A stretch of DNA of 64,000 nucleotides. Origin: Pontibacter ummariensis. GTDB lineage: Bacteria > Bacteroidota > Bacteroidia > Cytophagales > Hymenobacteraceae. The stretch is taken from the NCBI RefSeq assembly GCF_900188175.1, contig NZ_FZOQ01000019.1:43270-107269 (forward strand). Direction: 5' to 3'. Positions within the stretch are counted from its first letter, which is position 1. Every line of letters starts with the position of its first letter. Both the position numbers and the translations under genes were made by a program. This document shows positions 25,399-31,530 of the stretch, piece by piece. Below the pieces are notes generated by a model. It searched no databases, had not been told where the DNA came from, and saw only the letters and a list, made by a program, of their open reading frames with translations.

Positions 25399-26412
25399 GA
25401 TTCTTAAAGGTTAGGTTTAACTTATAACTGGTGCTAAGGTCAGATGCGATTCTGTTCAGAATCTGAAGTTTGGCACAACCTCCAGGAGATTTAGCCCAAG
25501 GTTAGCCTGGAGGTGCTGCAAGTCTTGCCGAGGAAATACCTATTGGTTAAGCGCCCTGCGAAAGGGCAAGTGGCGACTGGTTGATTCGTAGGCAAAGCGT
25601 TACGGGAATTGAGAGAGGAGTTCTCACGTAGTCGAACCCAACCTAAGGCTTAAGAAGCATTGGTTCTTTCTGGCAAAAAGGGTATCCTCAGGACTGGTAA
25701 TCTATCGATGTTCATGTTTGTCTTCTCATGCGTTGAAGGAACTCCTTGCCTTCGAACAGAGAGTTGAAGACAGTGCTAAATATAATGCACTGTGTACATT
25801 GCATTTAGCGCTTTACATGAGATGCCTTACTTCATGTACCTTGTACAAGGCAGGATGAATAAAGAGAAAAGTACGTTGAATTGCGATGAATAAAGAGAAA
25901 AGTACGTTCTGTTTTTAGCGGTTAACCAGAAACTAAATGGAGAACTTGACCTAAGCCTGCGTCTTCTCTTGTCCTGATTCCTTATATCCCACGTTAGTTC
26001 CTAAACTGGTTTAAGTGCCTGTTTGTAACTCGCTGCCTATCTGGTGCTATTGTCGCTTCTTTTCTGTTTTAGATCTAAGCACTGTTGCGGCTCAGTTGTT
26101 GTCCCTGTCCTTCTTGAGCAGCTATACAGAAGGTGGGCTAGGGGAAAGGGTATGTTCGTGTTTGTACCTCTACTCCTTTAAGCGTATGAATGATAAATGG
26201 TAGCATCCCTATCCACTGTTTTTCCCTTTTGTTCTCTCTTTTGGGTGTGTTACTCAAGGCTTTCTTGCCTCTGTTGTTAGAAGTTTTTTATATTTCCGGA
26301 ATTTCCTTTGCAAGATGTGTTTTTGTGTGTACAAAAACCTCTTGCCCAGCTTCGCCTCGGAGGCGAGCGGGAGGCAGATCATTCGCAACTCATCATCTGA
26401 TAAAACCACAAA
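25399..26412. other. Gene-free interval before mobC
   Basis: This 1014-bp interval holds no supported gene; short ORFs overlap mobC antisense or lack protein character. It contains the remote iteron pair (25862-25906), an AATGCA/TGCATT dyad around 25785-25806, and CATGTACCTTGTACA at 25833-25847, a motif that returns beside the relaxase gene at 46479-46490 and 47095-47109. The last 500 bp before mobC show no further structure. Confidence 0.5.
25856..25906 (-). repeat. Remote pair of Rep iterons
   Basis: Two inverted-orientation iterons, AAGAGAAAAGTACG at 25862-25875 and 25893-25906, lie within a 31-bp tandem duplication beginning GATGAATAAAGAG. They are 6 kb from the origin clusters. Rep bound here could loop to the origin for copy control or act as an incompatibility determinant. 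Confidence 0.85.
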
Positions 26413-26844
26413 ATGGAAGAAGAAAAACAAGCCGGTAACTGGAAGCCTAAAGGCGGCAGGCCCAAGGTCAGGGACGAGGAGCGTCGGGACCAGACATTCA
26501 AAATACGCTTGAATGCCGGGGAGCGCAAAGAGCTGGATGAGCAAGCCGCGGCTGCGGGGTACCAAGACCTGAGTACCTTCATGCGTGTTAAGCTGTTCTC
26601 CCAGAATGGGGCGGCTGTGCATAATCCCAAAGAGTTGTTTCACGCCATTGACAAGACGGGGGCTGCCTTGAATAAGATAGGCGCAAACATCAACCAGATT
26701 GCACGCTATGTACATTATTTGGAGAAGAACAACATGGTCAGTGAGCAGGTACTGGCCGAGTATAACCAGCAGTGCCAGCAACTGATCAAGGTGGAGGATG
26801 AGTATGTGAAAGCAATCAGGGCATACCTGCGCACCACGCGTTGA
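26413..26844 (+). CDS. mobC: MobC-like relaxosome accessory protein
   Basis: The protein has 143 residues. An N-terminal basic tail (NWKPKGGRPKVRDEERRDQ) precedes an RHH-like segment (TFKIRLNAGERKELDEQAAA). The MobC-family signature ALNKIGANINQIARYVH lies at about residues 83-99. MobC opens the nick region of oriT so the relaxase can cut. In related mobilisation modules mobC directly precedes the relaxase gene; here the relaxase is 20 kb away, on the far side of what looks like an integrated element. Confidence 0.9.
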   Translation: MEEEKQAGNWKPKGGRPKVRDEERRDQTFKIRLNAGERKELDEQAAAAGYQDLSTFMRVKLFSQNGAAVHNPKELFHAIDKTGAALNKIGANINQIARYVHYLEKNNMVSEQVLAEYNQQCQQLIKVEDEYVKAIRAYLRTTR

Positions 26845-26961
26845 TGCATGTGTACTTGGCAGCTGGTATCATGTACAAGATAAAATGCGTTTTAATACTT
26901 TGTTAATGTGCTAAAAGTCAGTTTGTTATAAGTGTATTTTAGCAAACTAATGTTTAAGGTG

Positions 26962-26982
26962 CATACGATTTGCATACAAGTA
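26962..26982. repeat. Putative attL of the inserted element
   Basis: This 21-bp sequence has core ATTTGCATACAA and matches 46316-46336 at 19 of 21 positions in the same orientation. The right copy lies just beyond the 5' end of the integrase gene. The interval between the copies is 19.35 kb and separates mobC from the relaxase gene. Confidence 0.6.
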
Positions 26983-27072
26983 GCTTCTATAGCCCCTCAA
27001 CTACTTCTCTCTATCCTGGCCATTTTACTTTATGGTGTCCACTGCCTTGTTCAAGCAGCCCTGTATTATCCT

Positions 27073-27108
27073 TTGGCACTTGGCACAAGCGGCACAAGTG
27101 GCACATAT
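27073..27108. repeat. 9-bp GGCACAAGT-type array B1
   Basis: Units are TTGGCACTT, GGCACAAGC, GGCACAAGT and GGCACATAT. The same unit recurs at 41831-41899 and 44284-44319, both inside the putative element. Confidence 0.7.
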
Positions 27109-27174
27109 TTTTAAGGCAAAGCGCGACACAATTAAAAATATTATATATATTGTTAAAACTATATATGAACAAGC

Positions 27175-27546
27175 ATGAAAAACAAAACCACCGCCGCGTT
27201 GCTGGCCTTCTTCCTTGGGGGCTTCGGTGCCCAGTTCTTTTACCTGGGCAAGGCCGGCAGGGGCGTGCTCTGCCTCCTTTTCTTTTGGACCTTCATCCCG
27301 GCCATTATTGCCATCATTGACTTTATCCGCTTCCTGGTAATGTCGGAGGATGAGTTCAACAGAAAGTATAACAGCCATTTGTATCCTGCGCACTCGCCTG
27401 TCGTTGTGCAGGTAAACCAAACCTCCAACGTGAGCTCTGTAGACGTGCTCGGGGAGCTGGAGAAGCTCCACAGACTGAAGGAGAGTGGTGTGCTGACCGA
27501 GGAGGAGTTTAGCCAGCGAAAGGAAAGGATGCTGCTCAGCAACTAA
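27175..27546 (+). CDS. TM2 domain protein with C-terminal SHOCT motif
   Basis: The protein has 123 residues. TM2 domain: AALLAFFLGGFGAQFFYLG (about 7-25), then a second hydrophobic helix (VLCLLFFWTFIPAIIAIIDF, about 30-50) ending in the acidic D typical of the family. The C-terminus, LGELEKLHRLKESGVLTEE and onward, is a SHOCT oligomerisation motif. It is an inner-membrane protein of unknown role, common as cargo on mobile elements. It is the first gene inside the left boundary. Confidence 0.85.
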   Translation: MKNKTTAALLAFFLGGFGAQFFYLGKAGRGVLCLLFFWTFIPAIIAIIDFIRFLVMSEDEFNRKYNSHLYPAHSPVVVQVNQTSNVSSVDVLGELEKLHRLKESGVLTEEEFSQRKERMLLSN

Positions 27547-27558
27547 GTACCCAAAAGT

Positions 27559-27587
27559 AAGGGCTACCTGGTAATAGGGTAGCCCTT
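27559..27587 (+). terminator. Hairpin after the TM2 gene
   Basis: AAGGGCTACC and GGTAGCCCTT form a perfect 10-bp stem with a 9-nt loop 12 bp past the stop. The following TTATGCTT is only a weak T-tract. Confidence 0.65.
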
Positions 27588-27973
27588 ATGCTTAAAGCAC
27601 AATGTCCATGATGGTGTAGCGTGCTACGCCTTTCTAGGGTGTTGCTGCTGCCAACTGTTGAGCAGGATAATTCCACTGTTCGTCGAAAATGCACCGCAGA
27701 GCACGGGTTAAACACTAACTTTGGGAAGCTATGAAATCAAACAGTGTTTGTTTAAGGTGAGATATAAACAAGTTCTAGCTGTGAAGCCACGCTCTGCAAG
27801 GGGTGTGGCTTCTGTGTTTTAGCTGTTTGCTAAATATTGGGGAAAGGCACGCGTAAGTAGTCCTAGGAGTTGATAAGCCCTTTTAAGCACCTAAATTGAG
27901 AACTTACACCATGTGTGAATACAGAAGGGGAAGCGGAAGATCCGCTTGTCCGTGATCAGCATGCGCAGATTAA
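27588..27973. other. Gene-free interval with one more hairpin
   Basis: No supported gene. GAAGCCAC / GTGGCTTC around 27782-27815, followed by TGTGTTTT, is a second terminator-like hairpin. Confidence 0.4.
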
Positions 27974-28137
27974 TTACTGTTTGTATTTGTCCTCGGCTAA
28001 CTTCTCCGCATCGGAGAGGGTCACGATGTCGGGCTCAATGGCGGGGCGTGACACAAAGGAAACCAGTAAACGCCTTTGGTCTCATCAGTATCGTTGGTTG
28101 AGATTTTGAATTCCGGGGCTTTGTCCTTCCGCTTCAT
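27974..28137 (-). pseudogene. Small frameshifted gene of unknown function
   Basis: From ATG 28135-28137 the frame reads MKRKDKAPEFKISTNDTDET. A second frame carries SFVSRPAIEPDIVTL and SDAEKLAEDKYKQ to a stop at 27974. Adding one A to the AAA after ACC would join them into a 54-residue protein. The charged, alternating composition looks like real protein in both halves. I do not recognise the family. The call rests on composition only. Confidence 0.35.
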
Positions 28138-28546
28138 AAAGGAGTAATGCAGAAGGGACGTTTTGGGACGGGGGAAGGAGAAAAGTTTTACTGCTTGCCG
28201 GCTGTGAGAGGCCTTTTAGACGGCAGCATACCCGGAAATTTTTGGAGTGTGGATAACTTTTTTAGCCTGGCGCACTATCCAATAGGGATTAATCTGATAC
28301 ACTCGTGCGGGCGCACAACACAGGAATAATCCTATAAAAACAACAACTTGCAAGGCGATTCCCCCTTGTATAGTACTATTCAATAGGGGTTAAAAAAGAG
28401 ACAGTAGTTGTAGTTGTTGTCGTTACTTTTTATGTTTGATAAGTAATCATCATCATCGATGTGGATAAGTACTCCTTGCGCGAGGCCTTTTGAATCAAAA
28501 TAAACTGGCCTGCGTTGAAGTATACAGAAACAGAAAGCGAATAATT
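28138..28546. other. Gene-free interval with two DnaA-box-like sites
   Basis: TGTGGATAA (complement of the DnaA box TTATCCACA) occurs exactly at 28248-28256 and 28460-28468. Between them lie GTTGTTTTTATAG- and TTGTAGTTGTTG-type low-complexity stretches that are partly complementary. No gene is supported. Confidence 0.4.
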
Positions 28547-28789
28547 ATGGCAATAGGCAAGAAAGATAAAAAGTTTAAGTCTGCTCTGACTGGCGCCGCT
28601 AGCTCGCTAAATCTTTATGGCTCTACAAAATCAGTTAGCGCCATACAGGAGCGCCTTAAGAAGGTAGGCAGCAGAGTTCAGGGTGGCAGAGCAACAGATT
28701 ATAATAATATTAACCAAGACTGGCGCAATATCGGATCAGATATTCGGTCTGCGATAACCAAAACAAGACACTTCGCTAATTGTGACTAA
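28547..28789 (+). CDS. Small basic hypothetical protein
   Basis: The protein has 80 residues from ATG 28547; an upstream in-frame start at 28490 is possible but less protein-like. It starts MAIGKKDKKFKSALTGAASS, is rich in Lys, Ser and Gly, and has no membrane segment or recognisable domain. The stop codon at 28787-28789 overlaps a potential GTG start of the next gene, so they may be cotranscribed. Function unknown; a DNA- or RNA-binding role would be a guess. Confidence 0.55.
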   Translation: MAIGKKDKKFKSALTGAASSLNLYGSTKSVSAIQERLKKVGSRVQGGRATDYNNINQDWRNIGSDIRSAITKTRHFANCD

Positions 28790-28820
28790 ACCGGCCAAGC
28801 AGCAACAGCAGCAACAGAAC

Positions 28821-28850
28821 AAAGCCCTGCCTGGAAACGGACAGGGCTTT
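28821..28850 (+). terminator. Hairpin between the small basic gene and the DUF2335 gene
   Basis: AAAGCCCTG (28821-28829) pairs with CAGGGCTTT (28842-28850), followed by TAT. It lies just upstream of ATG 28854 and inside the ORF that starts at GTG 28782. It could be an attenuator, and it argues for the downstream start of the next gene. Confidence 0.5.
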
Positions 28851-28853
28851 TAT

Positions 28854-29231
28854 ATGTCGCAACAAAAATTCCACGCTGGCCCAATCCCTTCAGCCGAGGA
28901 ACTAGCGCGATTAGAGCAAGTAAGCCCTGGCCTTGCCTTAGAAGTCATTAATATGGCCAAGAAGGAGCAGGACCACCGCCATGAAACAAACCAAACTTTG
29001 GTAGATGCAGAAGTTCAGCTTTTAAAGGACGAGTCACGCTTAAAGTTTAGAGGGCAGTGGATGACACTTTTTGGTATCGTGTTAACACTTGGGCTCTGCG
29101 CGTACGGATTTTACTTAGGGTTTGACTCCTCCGCCGCCACTATTACGGTCTCGGTAATCGTTGCGCTTGTTGGAGCCTTCGCCTTTAGCAGGCAAGTAGA
29201 TAAGGACAAGGAAAAAGAAGAGAAGAAATAA
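28854..29231 (+). CDS. DUF2335-family membrane protein
   Basis: The protein has 125 residues from ATG 28854; the frame is open from GTG 28782, which would add a Gln-rich N-terminus. Family features (PF10097): GPIPSAEELARLEQVSPG at the start, a helix with HRHE, and two C-terminal membrane segments (about 65-85 and 90-108), then a charged tail DKDKEKEEKK. Members are small inner-membrane proteins found widely on mobile elements; their role is unknown. A strong terminator follows directly. Confidence 0.78.
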   Translation: MSQQKFHAGPIPSAEELARLEQVSPGLALEVINMAKKEQDHRHETNQTLVDAEVQLLKDESRLKFRGQWMTLFGIVLTLGLCAYGFYLGFDSSAATITVSVIVALVGAFAFSRQVDKDKEKEEKK

Positions 29232-29237
29232 TATTAC

Positions 29238-29264
29238 AAAAAGCCCCTCCGGAGGGGCTTTTTT
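29238..29264 (+). terminator. Intrinsic terminator after the DUF2335 gene
   Basis: AAAAAGCCCCTCC is followed directly by its exact reverse complement, and the T-run extends to TTTTTTATT. It is a textbook Rho-independent terminator. Confidence 0.9.
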
Positions 29265-29337
29265 ATTGCTTTTACAATCTGCGTTCCGCTATTATAGTAG
29301 CACAACCACATGGTAAAATACCAGAAGAGGGAAGGGG

Positions 29338-29825
29338 CGCGTTTCAAACGCGACCCCTGCAAATCCTTGTTTAACTACGGGGAATCCCGTAGTTAAACCT
29401 GATTGCGTTTGAAAACGTGGTGCCTGATAATTAGAGTTTATGCCGCAAAGAGTGCCCCTCAATTCCGCTATTTTGAGACCTTGCTCAAGGGTATAGTCCT
29501 CCCAAGACGGGATTCCCGTTTTTTCTATAGCCAAGGCAACAGAGATAATACATGCTTAGCAAACTTGGAATTCCAAGTTTGCTAAGCATGTATTATGGGA
29601 AATCCCATAATACCCATTATCGGAACCCCGATAGGGTATGCTAAATCATATAGCGAATTGCGAGAATGTAACCAGCTACACTTTTTCGGGAAACCCCGGA
29701 AAAAGGGCAAGCGCGTTTCAAACGGGATCGGAGCCAGGAGGAGAGGCAAGGGCTGCTCCAGCAAGCCCGCGTTTCAAACGCGAAGTCAGCATTATGAAAC
29801 CAATAGCGTCACGCGTTTCAGACGC
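29338..29825. repeat. Cluster of at least nine short palindromes
   Basis: Sites: 29338-29352 (CGCGTTTCAAACGCG), 29369-29398 (13-bp arms around GAAT), 29507-29519 (ACGGGATTCCCGT, then six T), 29545-29596 (a 52-bp perfect palindrome centred on GGAATTCC), 29591-29612 (TATTATGGGA arms), 29618-29633 (TATCGG arms), 29681-29705 (imperfect), 29714-29724, 29768-29782 (second exact CGCGTTTCAAACGCG) and 29813-29825. Many apices share GGR(A/T)nYCC. No gene is supported between 29265 and 29842. No CRISPR-like constant repeat/spacer structure is present. Confidence 0.85.
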
Positions 29826-29842
29826 CCAACGCAAACCGAAAT

Positions 29843-29873
29843 AAAAAAGCCGAAGCATTGCCCCGGCCCTTTT
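29843..29873 (-). terminator. Imperfect terminator of the ParB-like gene
   Basis: On the minus strand AAAAGGGCCG pairs with CGGC followed by TTTTTTATT. The hairpin is 23 bp beyond the stop codon at 29896. Confidence 0.6.
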
Positions 29874-29895
29874 CGCTATGTAGTAATTTTTCTTG

Positions 29896-30429
29896 CTATT
29901 CAAAGTCATAAACCCTTACATACACCCTCCCCATTTTCCCTTTCTCATAAAGGGAACCAGCCGCATACATCCGGTATGATCCGTCCAGAATACGCCCCTC
30001 TCTGTCTACACAGATAGGGTTGTTCTTGTCGAACTTGCAAACGGAGAAGATCATCTCAAACTTAGCGTGGTGGACCATGTTGCCATAGGGTTTTTGCCTG
30101 CGCGGGTTCACGCGGCAGTAAAGGTCCTTTGACGGTCTTAGCCACCCTTCCCAAATAACGGGGGCATTCTCAAAAACGCTGTGATCATTGAGTACATTTT
30201 GGCTATCAGGCAGGTCGTTGTGCCGCAGGAACGCTTGCAGGTTATGCTGGATGGAGGTGTTTGCCCATTTTTTGTTGCTGCTTACCTGGGGCAATGTATT
30301 GTCTATCACCTGCTTGAAGTACGGGTTTTTAAGAGCACTGATCTGCGTCATTCTTTGCATTTGCTGCTCCTTCTCAAGCTGGTTGATCAGGAACAGGTTT
30401 AAAGTCGTGGATTGGGAGTTAGTCTGCAT
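29896..30429 (-). CDS. ParB/sulfiredoxin-fold-like protein
   Basis: The protein has 177 residues. The C-terminal part has the ParB/Srx-type motif: strand PICVDREGRILDGSYRMYAA, analogous to the IxxGxxR box in which DGHHR is usual; here DGSYR. The N-terminal half is helical with many Gln and Asn and is not recognised. Candidates are a ParB-like CTPase/nuclease domain or a small-molecule enzyme of the same fold; the missing classical His makes nuclease activity doubtful. It is divergent from the RHH gene at 30660, and direct repeats lie just upstream. Confidence 0.5.
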   Translation of the reverse strand: MQTNSQSTTLNLFLINQLEKEQQMQRMTQISALKNPYFKQVIDNTLPQVSSNKKWANTSIQHNLQAFLRHNDLPDSQNVLNDHSVFENAPVIWEGWLRPSKDLYCRVNPRRQKPYGNMVHHAKFEMIFSVCKFDKNNPICVDREGRILDGSYRMYAAGSLYEKGKMGRVYVRVYDFE

Positions 30430-30439
30430 GTTTGCTATT

Positions 30440-30471
30440 GTTATGATGTTATTTGTATATCGTTATGATGT
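30440..30471. promoter_or_regulatory. Direct repeats upstream of the ParB-like gene
   Basis: GTTATGATGT occurs at 30440-30449 and 30462-30471, 22 bp apart (two helical turns), starting 11 bp from the start codon at 30429. Looser copies (TTTATGATAT, TTTATGGTGT) follow at about 30514 and 30538. Position and phase suggest an operator. Confidence 0.5.
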
Positions 30472-30571
30472 AAAAGTAACACCTATATTGATATCCACAA
30501 AACTTTTAGATACTTTTATGATATACATTGCATATCTTTATGGTGTTAGAACAATACACATTTACCAAAGC

Positions 30572-30648
30572 AAGCCCGGACAGGTAAAAGCGCCAACAAC
30601 CACCAAAACAAAGCCGCCCGAAAGCGGCCATGCGTCCGGGCTTTTACC
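30572..30648 (+). promoter_or_regulatory. Structured leader with alternative stems before the RHH gene
   Basis: AAGCCCGGAC (30572-30581) pairs with GTCCGGGCTT (30634-30643). GGTAAAAGC (30583-30591) pairs with GCTTTTACC (30640-30648). The two right arms overlap, so the stems exclude each other. An inner hairpin GCCGC/GCGGC (30613-30617, 30624-30628) lies between. The leader ends 12 bp before ATG 30660. It looks like an attenuator or a translation switch. Confidence 0.55.
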
Positions 30649-30659
30649 TTTATAAAAAG

Positions 30660-30815
30660 ATGGCATCTGAAAAGAAGAAAACCGCATTCCCTATCCGATT
30701 AGAGGAGGAGCTTTTGGAAAAAGGCAAGAAACTGGCAGAGCGCAAGGGCATCAGCCTGGCGGGTCTTTTCCGTCAGCTGCTCTTAGAGAAACTTGAGGAG
30801 GAGGAAAAGAAATAA
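30660..30815 (+). CDS. Small ribbon-helix-helix regulator
   Basis: The protein has 51 residues. A single RHH unit: strand AFPIRLEEELLEKGKKLAE and helix ISLAGLFRQLLLEKLEEE. This is the minimal size for CopG/Arc-type repressors, which act as dimers on short DNA repeats. It is followed 9 bp later by an excisionase-like gene, so it may regulate element genes or excision. Confidence 0.72.
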   Translation: MASEKKKTAFPIRLEEELLEKGKKLAERKGISLAGLFRQLLLEKLEEEEKK

Positions 30816-30824
30816 GCCTGGGCC

Positions 30825-31100
30825 ATGGGGATATTCGAAGAGCAACAACAGCGGTTATACAAACTGGAGAAGGCCTTTGAAGATTTCAAAAGCTATGTGC
30901 TGGACTACTTTGAGGATATAGACGACGAGATCAAAGGCTACGAGCGTGCGGCCAGATTCATTGGGGTATCGATCTCTACCCTTGAGCGGCTGGTACGGCA
31001 GAAGCGCATCCCCTACAAGAAAGACGGCAAAGCAGTCTCCTTCTCCCGAAAGGAACTTTTCGAATACAAACGCCGACGCCGGATCGGGAAAAGCAAATAG
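30825..31100 (+). CDS. Excisionase-like helix-turn-helix protein
   Basis: The protein has 91 residues. An N-terminal coiled coil (LYKLEKAFEDFKSYVLDYF) leads to a MerR/Xis-type winged HTH (AARFIGVSISTLERLVRQK, then IPYKKDGKAVSFSRKELFEY) at about residues 42-82. The architecture matches the protein at 43503-43868 in the same element. Such proteins act as recombination directionality factors or regulators. It ends in a convergent terminator shared with the minus-strand gene at 31143. Confidence 0.75.
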   Translation: MGIFEEQQQRLYKLEKAFEDFKSYVLDYFEDIDDEIKGYERAARFIGVSISTLERLVRQKRIPYKKDGKAVSFSRKELFEYKRRRRIGKSK

Positions 31101-31104
31101 CTGT

Positions 31105-31138
31105 AAAAAAGGGAGGTCAATTGTAGCCTCCCTTTTCC
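31105..31138. terminator. Bidirectional terminator between convergent genes
   Basis: AAAAGGGAGG (31107-31116) and CCTCCCTTTT (31127-31136) form a perfect stem with a 10-nt loop. T-tracts lie on both outer sides (TTTTCCTTTT on plus, TTTTTT on minus), so it serves both converging genes. Confidence 0.85.
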
Positions 31139-31142
31139 TTTT

Positions 31143-31517
31143 CTATTCCTCCTTCTCTTCGCCAGGTATCGGACCAATATCAAAGCCAGCTTCTTTCAGG
31201 ACCTTGGCAAGCTGGATGCTGTATTGAACATGCTGTTGATTTATTTTTGCAAGTTCCTCCACGCGTTTAAAGAGATCGTCCATAAGATTATTGCTCCGTT
31301 CTAGGTAGCTGCAATGGGCGGTAGCTCCGTCCTGATAGTACATGGCTAAGTCAAGAATGACGGATTCAACCTCTTTTGGCATTTGACCCCTATATACCCT
31401 GATAGTGGTCGCTACTAAATCAGAAACATTCTCTGAGGCCTGTTTTATATGATCCTTACTCTGTTCTTGGATATCCTTGTATTCCCTTACCTGTTGATTA
31501 AAGTCTTTCATATTCAT
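31143..31517 (-). CDS. Helical hypothetical protein downstream of the tape-measure gene
   Basis: The protein has 124 residues (start MNMKDF at 31517, or the Met two codons later). It is predicted entirely helical with coiled-coil character (VREYKDIQEQSKDHIKQASE, LFKRVEELAKINQQHV). There is no signal peptide or membrane segment and no recognised family. It lies 13 bp after the tape-measure gene on the same strand, so it is probably the last gene of that operon; a tail-tube chaperone or structural helper is only a guess from position. Confidence 0.6.
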   Translation of the reverse strand: MNMKDFNQQVREYKDIQEQSKDHIKQASENVSDLVATTIRVYRGQMPKEVESVILDLAMYYQDGATAHCSYLERSNNLMDDLFKRVEELAKINQQHVQYSIQLAKVLKEAGFDIGPIPGEEKEE

Positions 31518-31530
31518 ATTGCTTTTCTTT

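Larger units (their letters stand above)
26845..27174. other. mobC downstream region and left element boundary
   Basis: These 330 bp have no gene. GGTATCATGTACAAG (26865-26879) matches one arm of the palindrome at 46458-46496. The att-like repeat (26962-26982) and a 9-bp GGCACAAGT array (27073-27108) follow, then an AT-rich stretch that probably holds the promoter of the TM2 gene. Confidence 0.55.

Noticed and set aside
26254..26781. 175-codon minus-strand ORF
   Set aside because: It is antisense to mobC, whose family match is clear.
29338..29825. Integron attC array
   Set aside because: No integron integrase, no cassette genes between the palindromes, and no conserved R-box ends.
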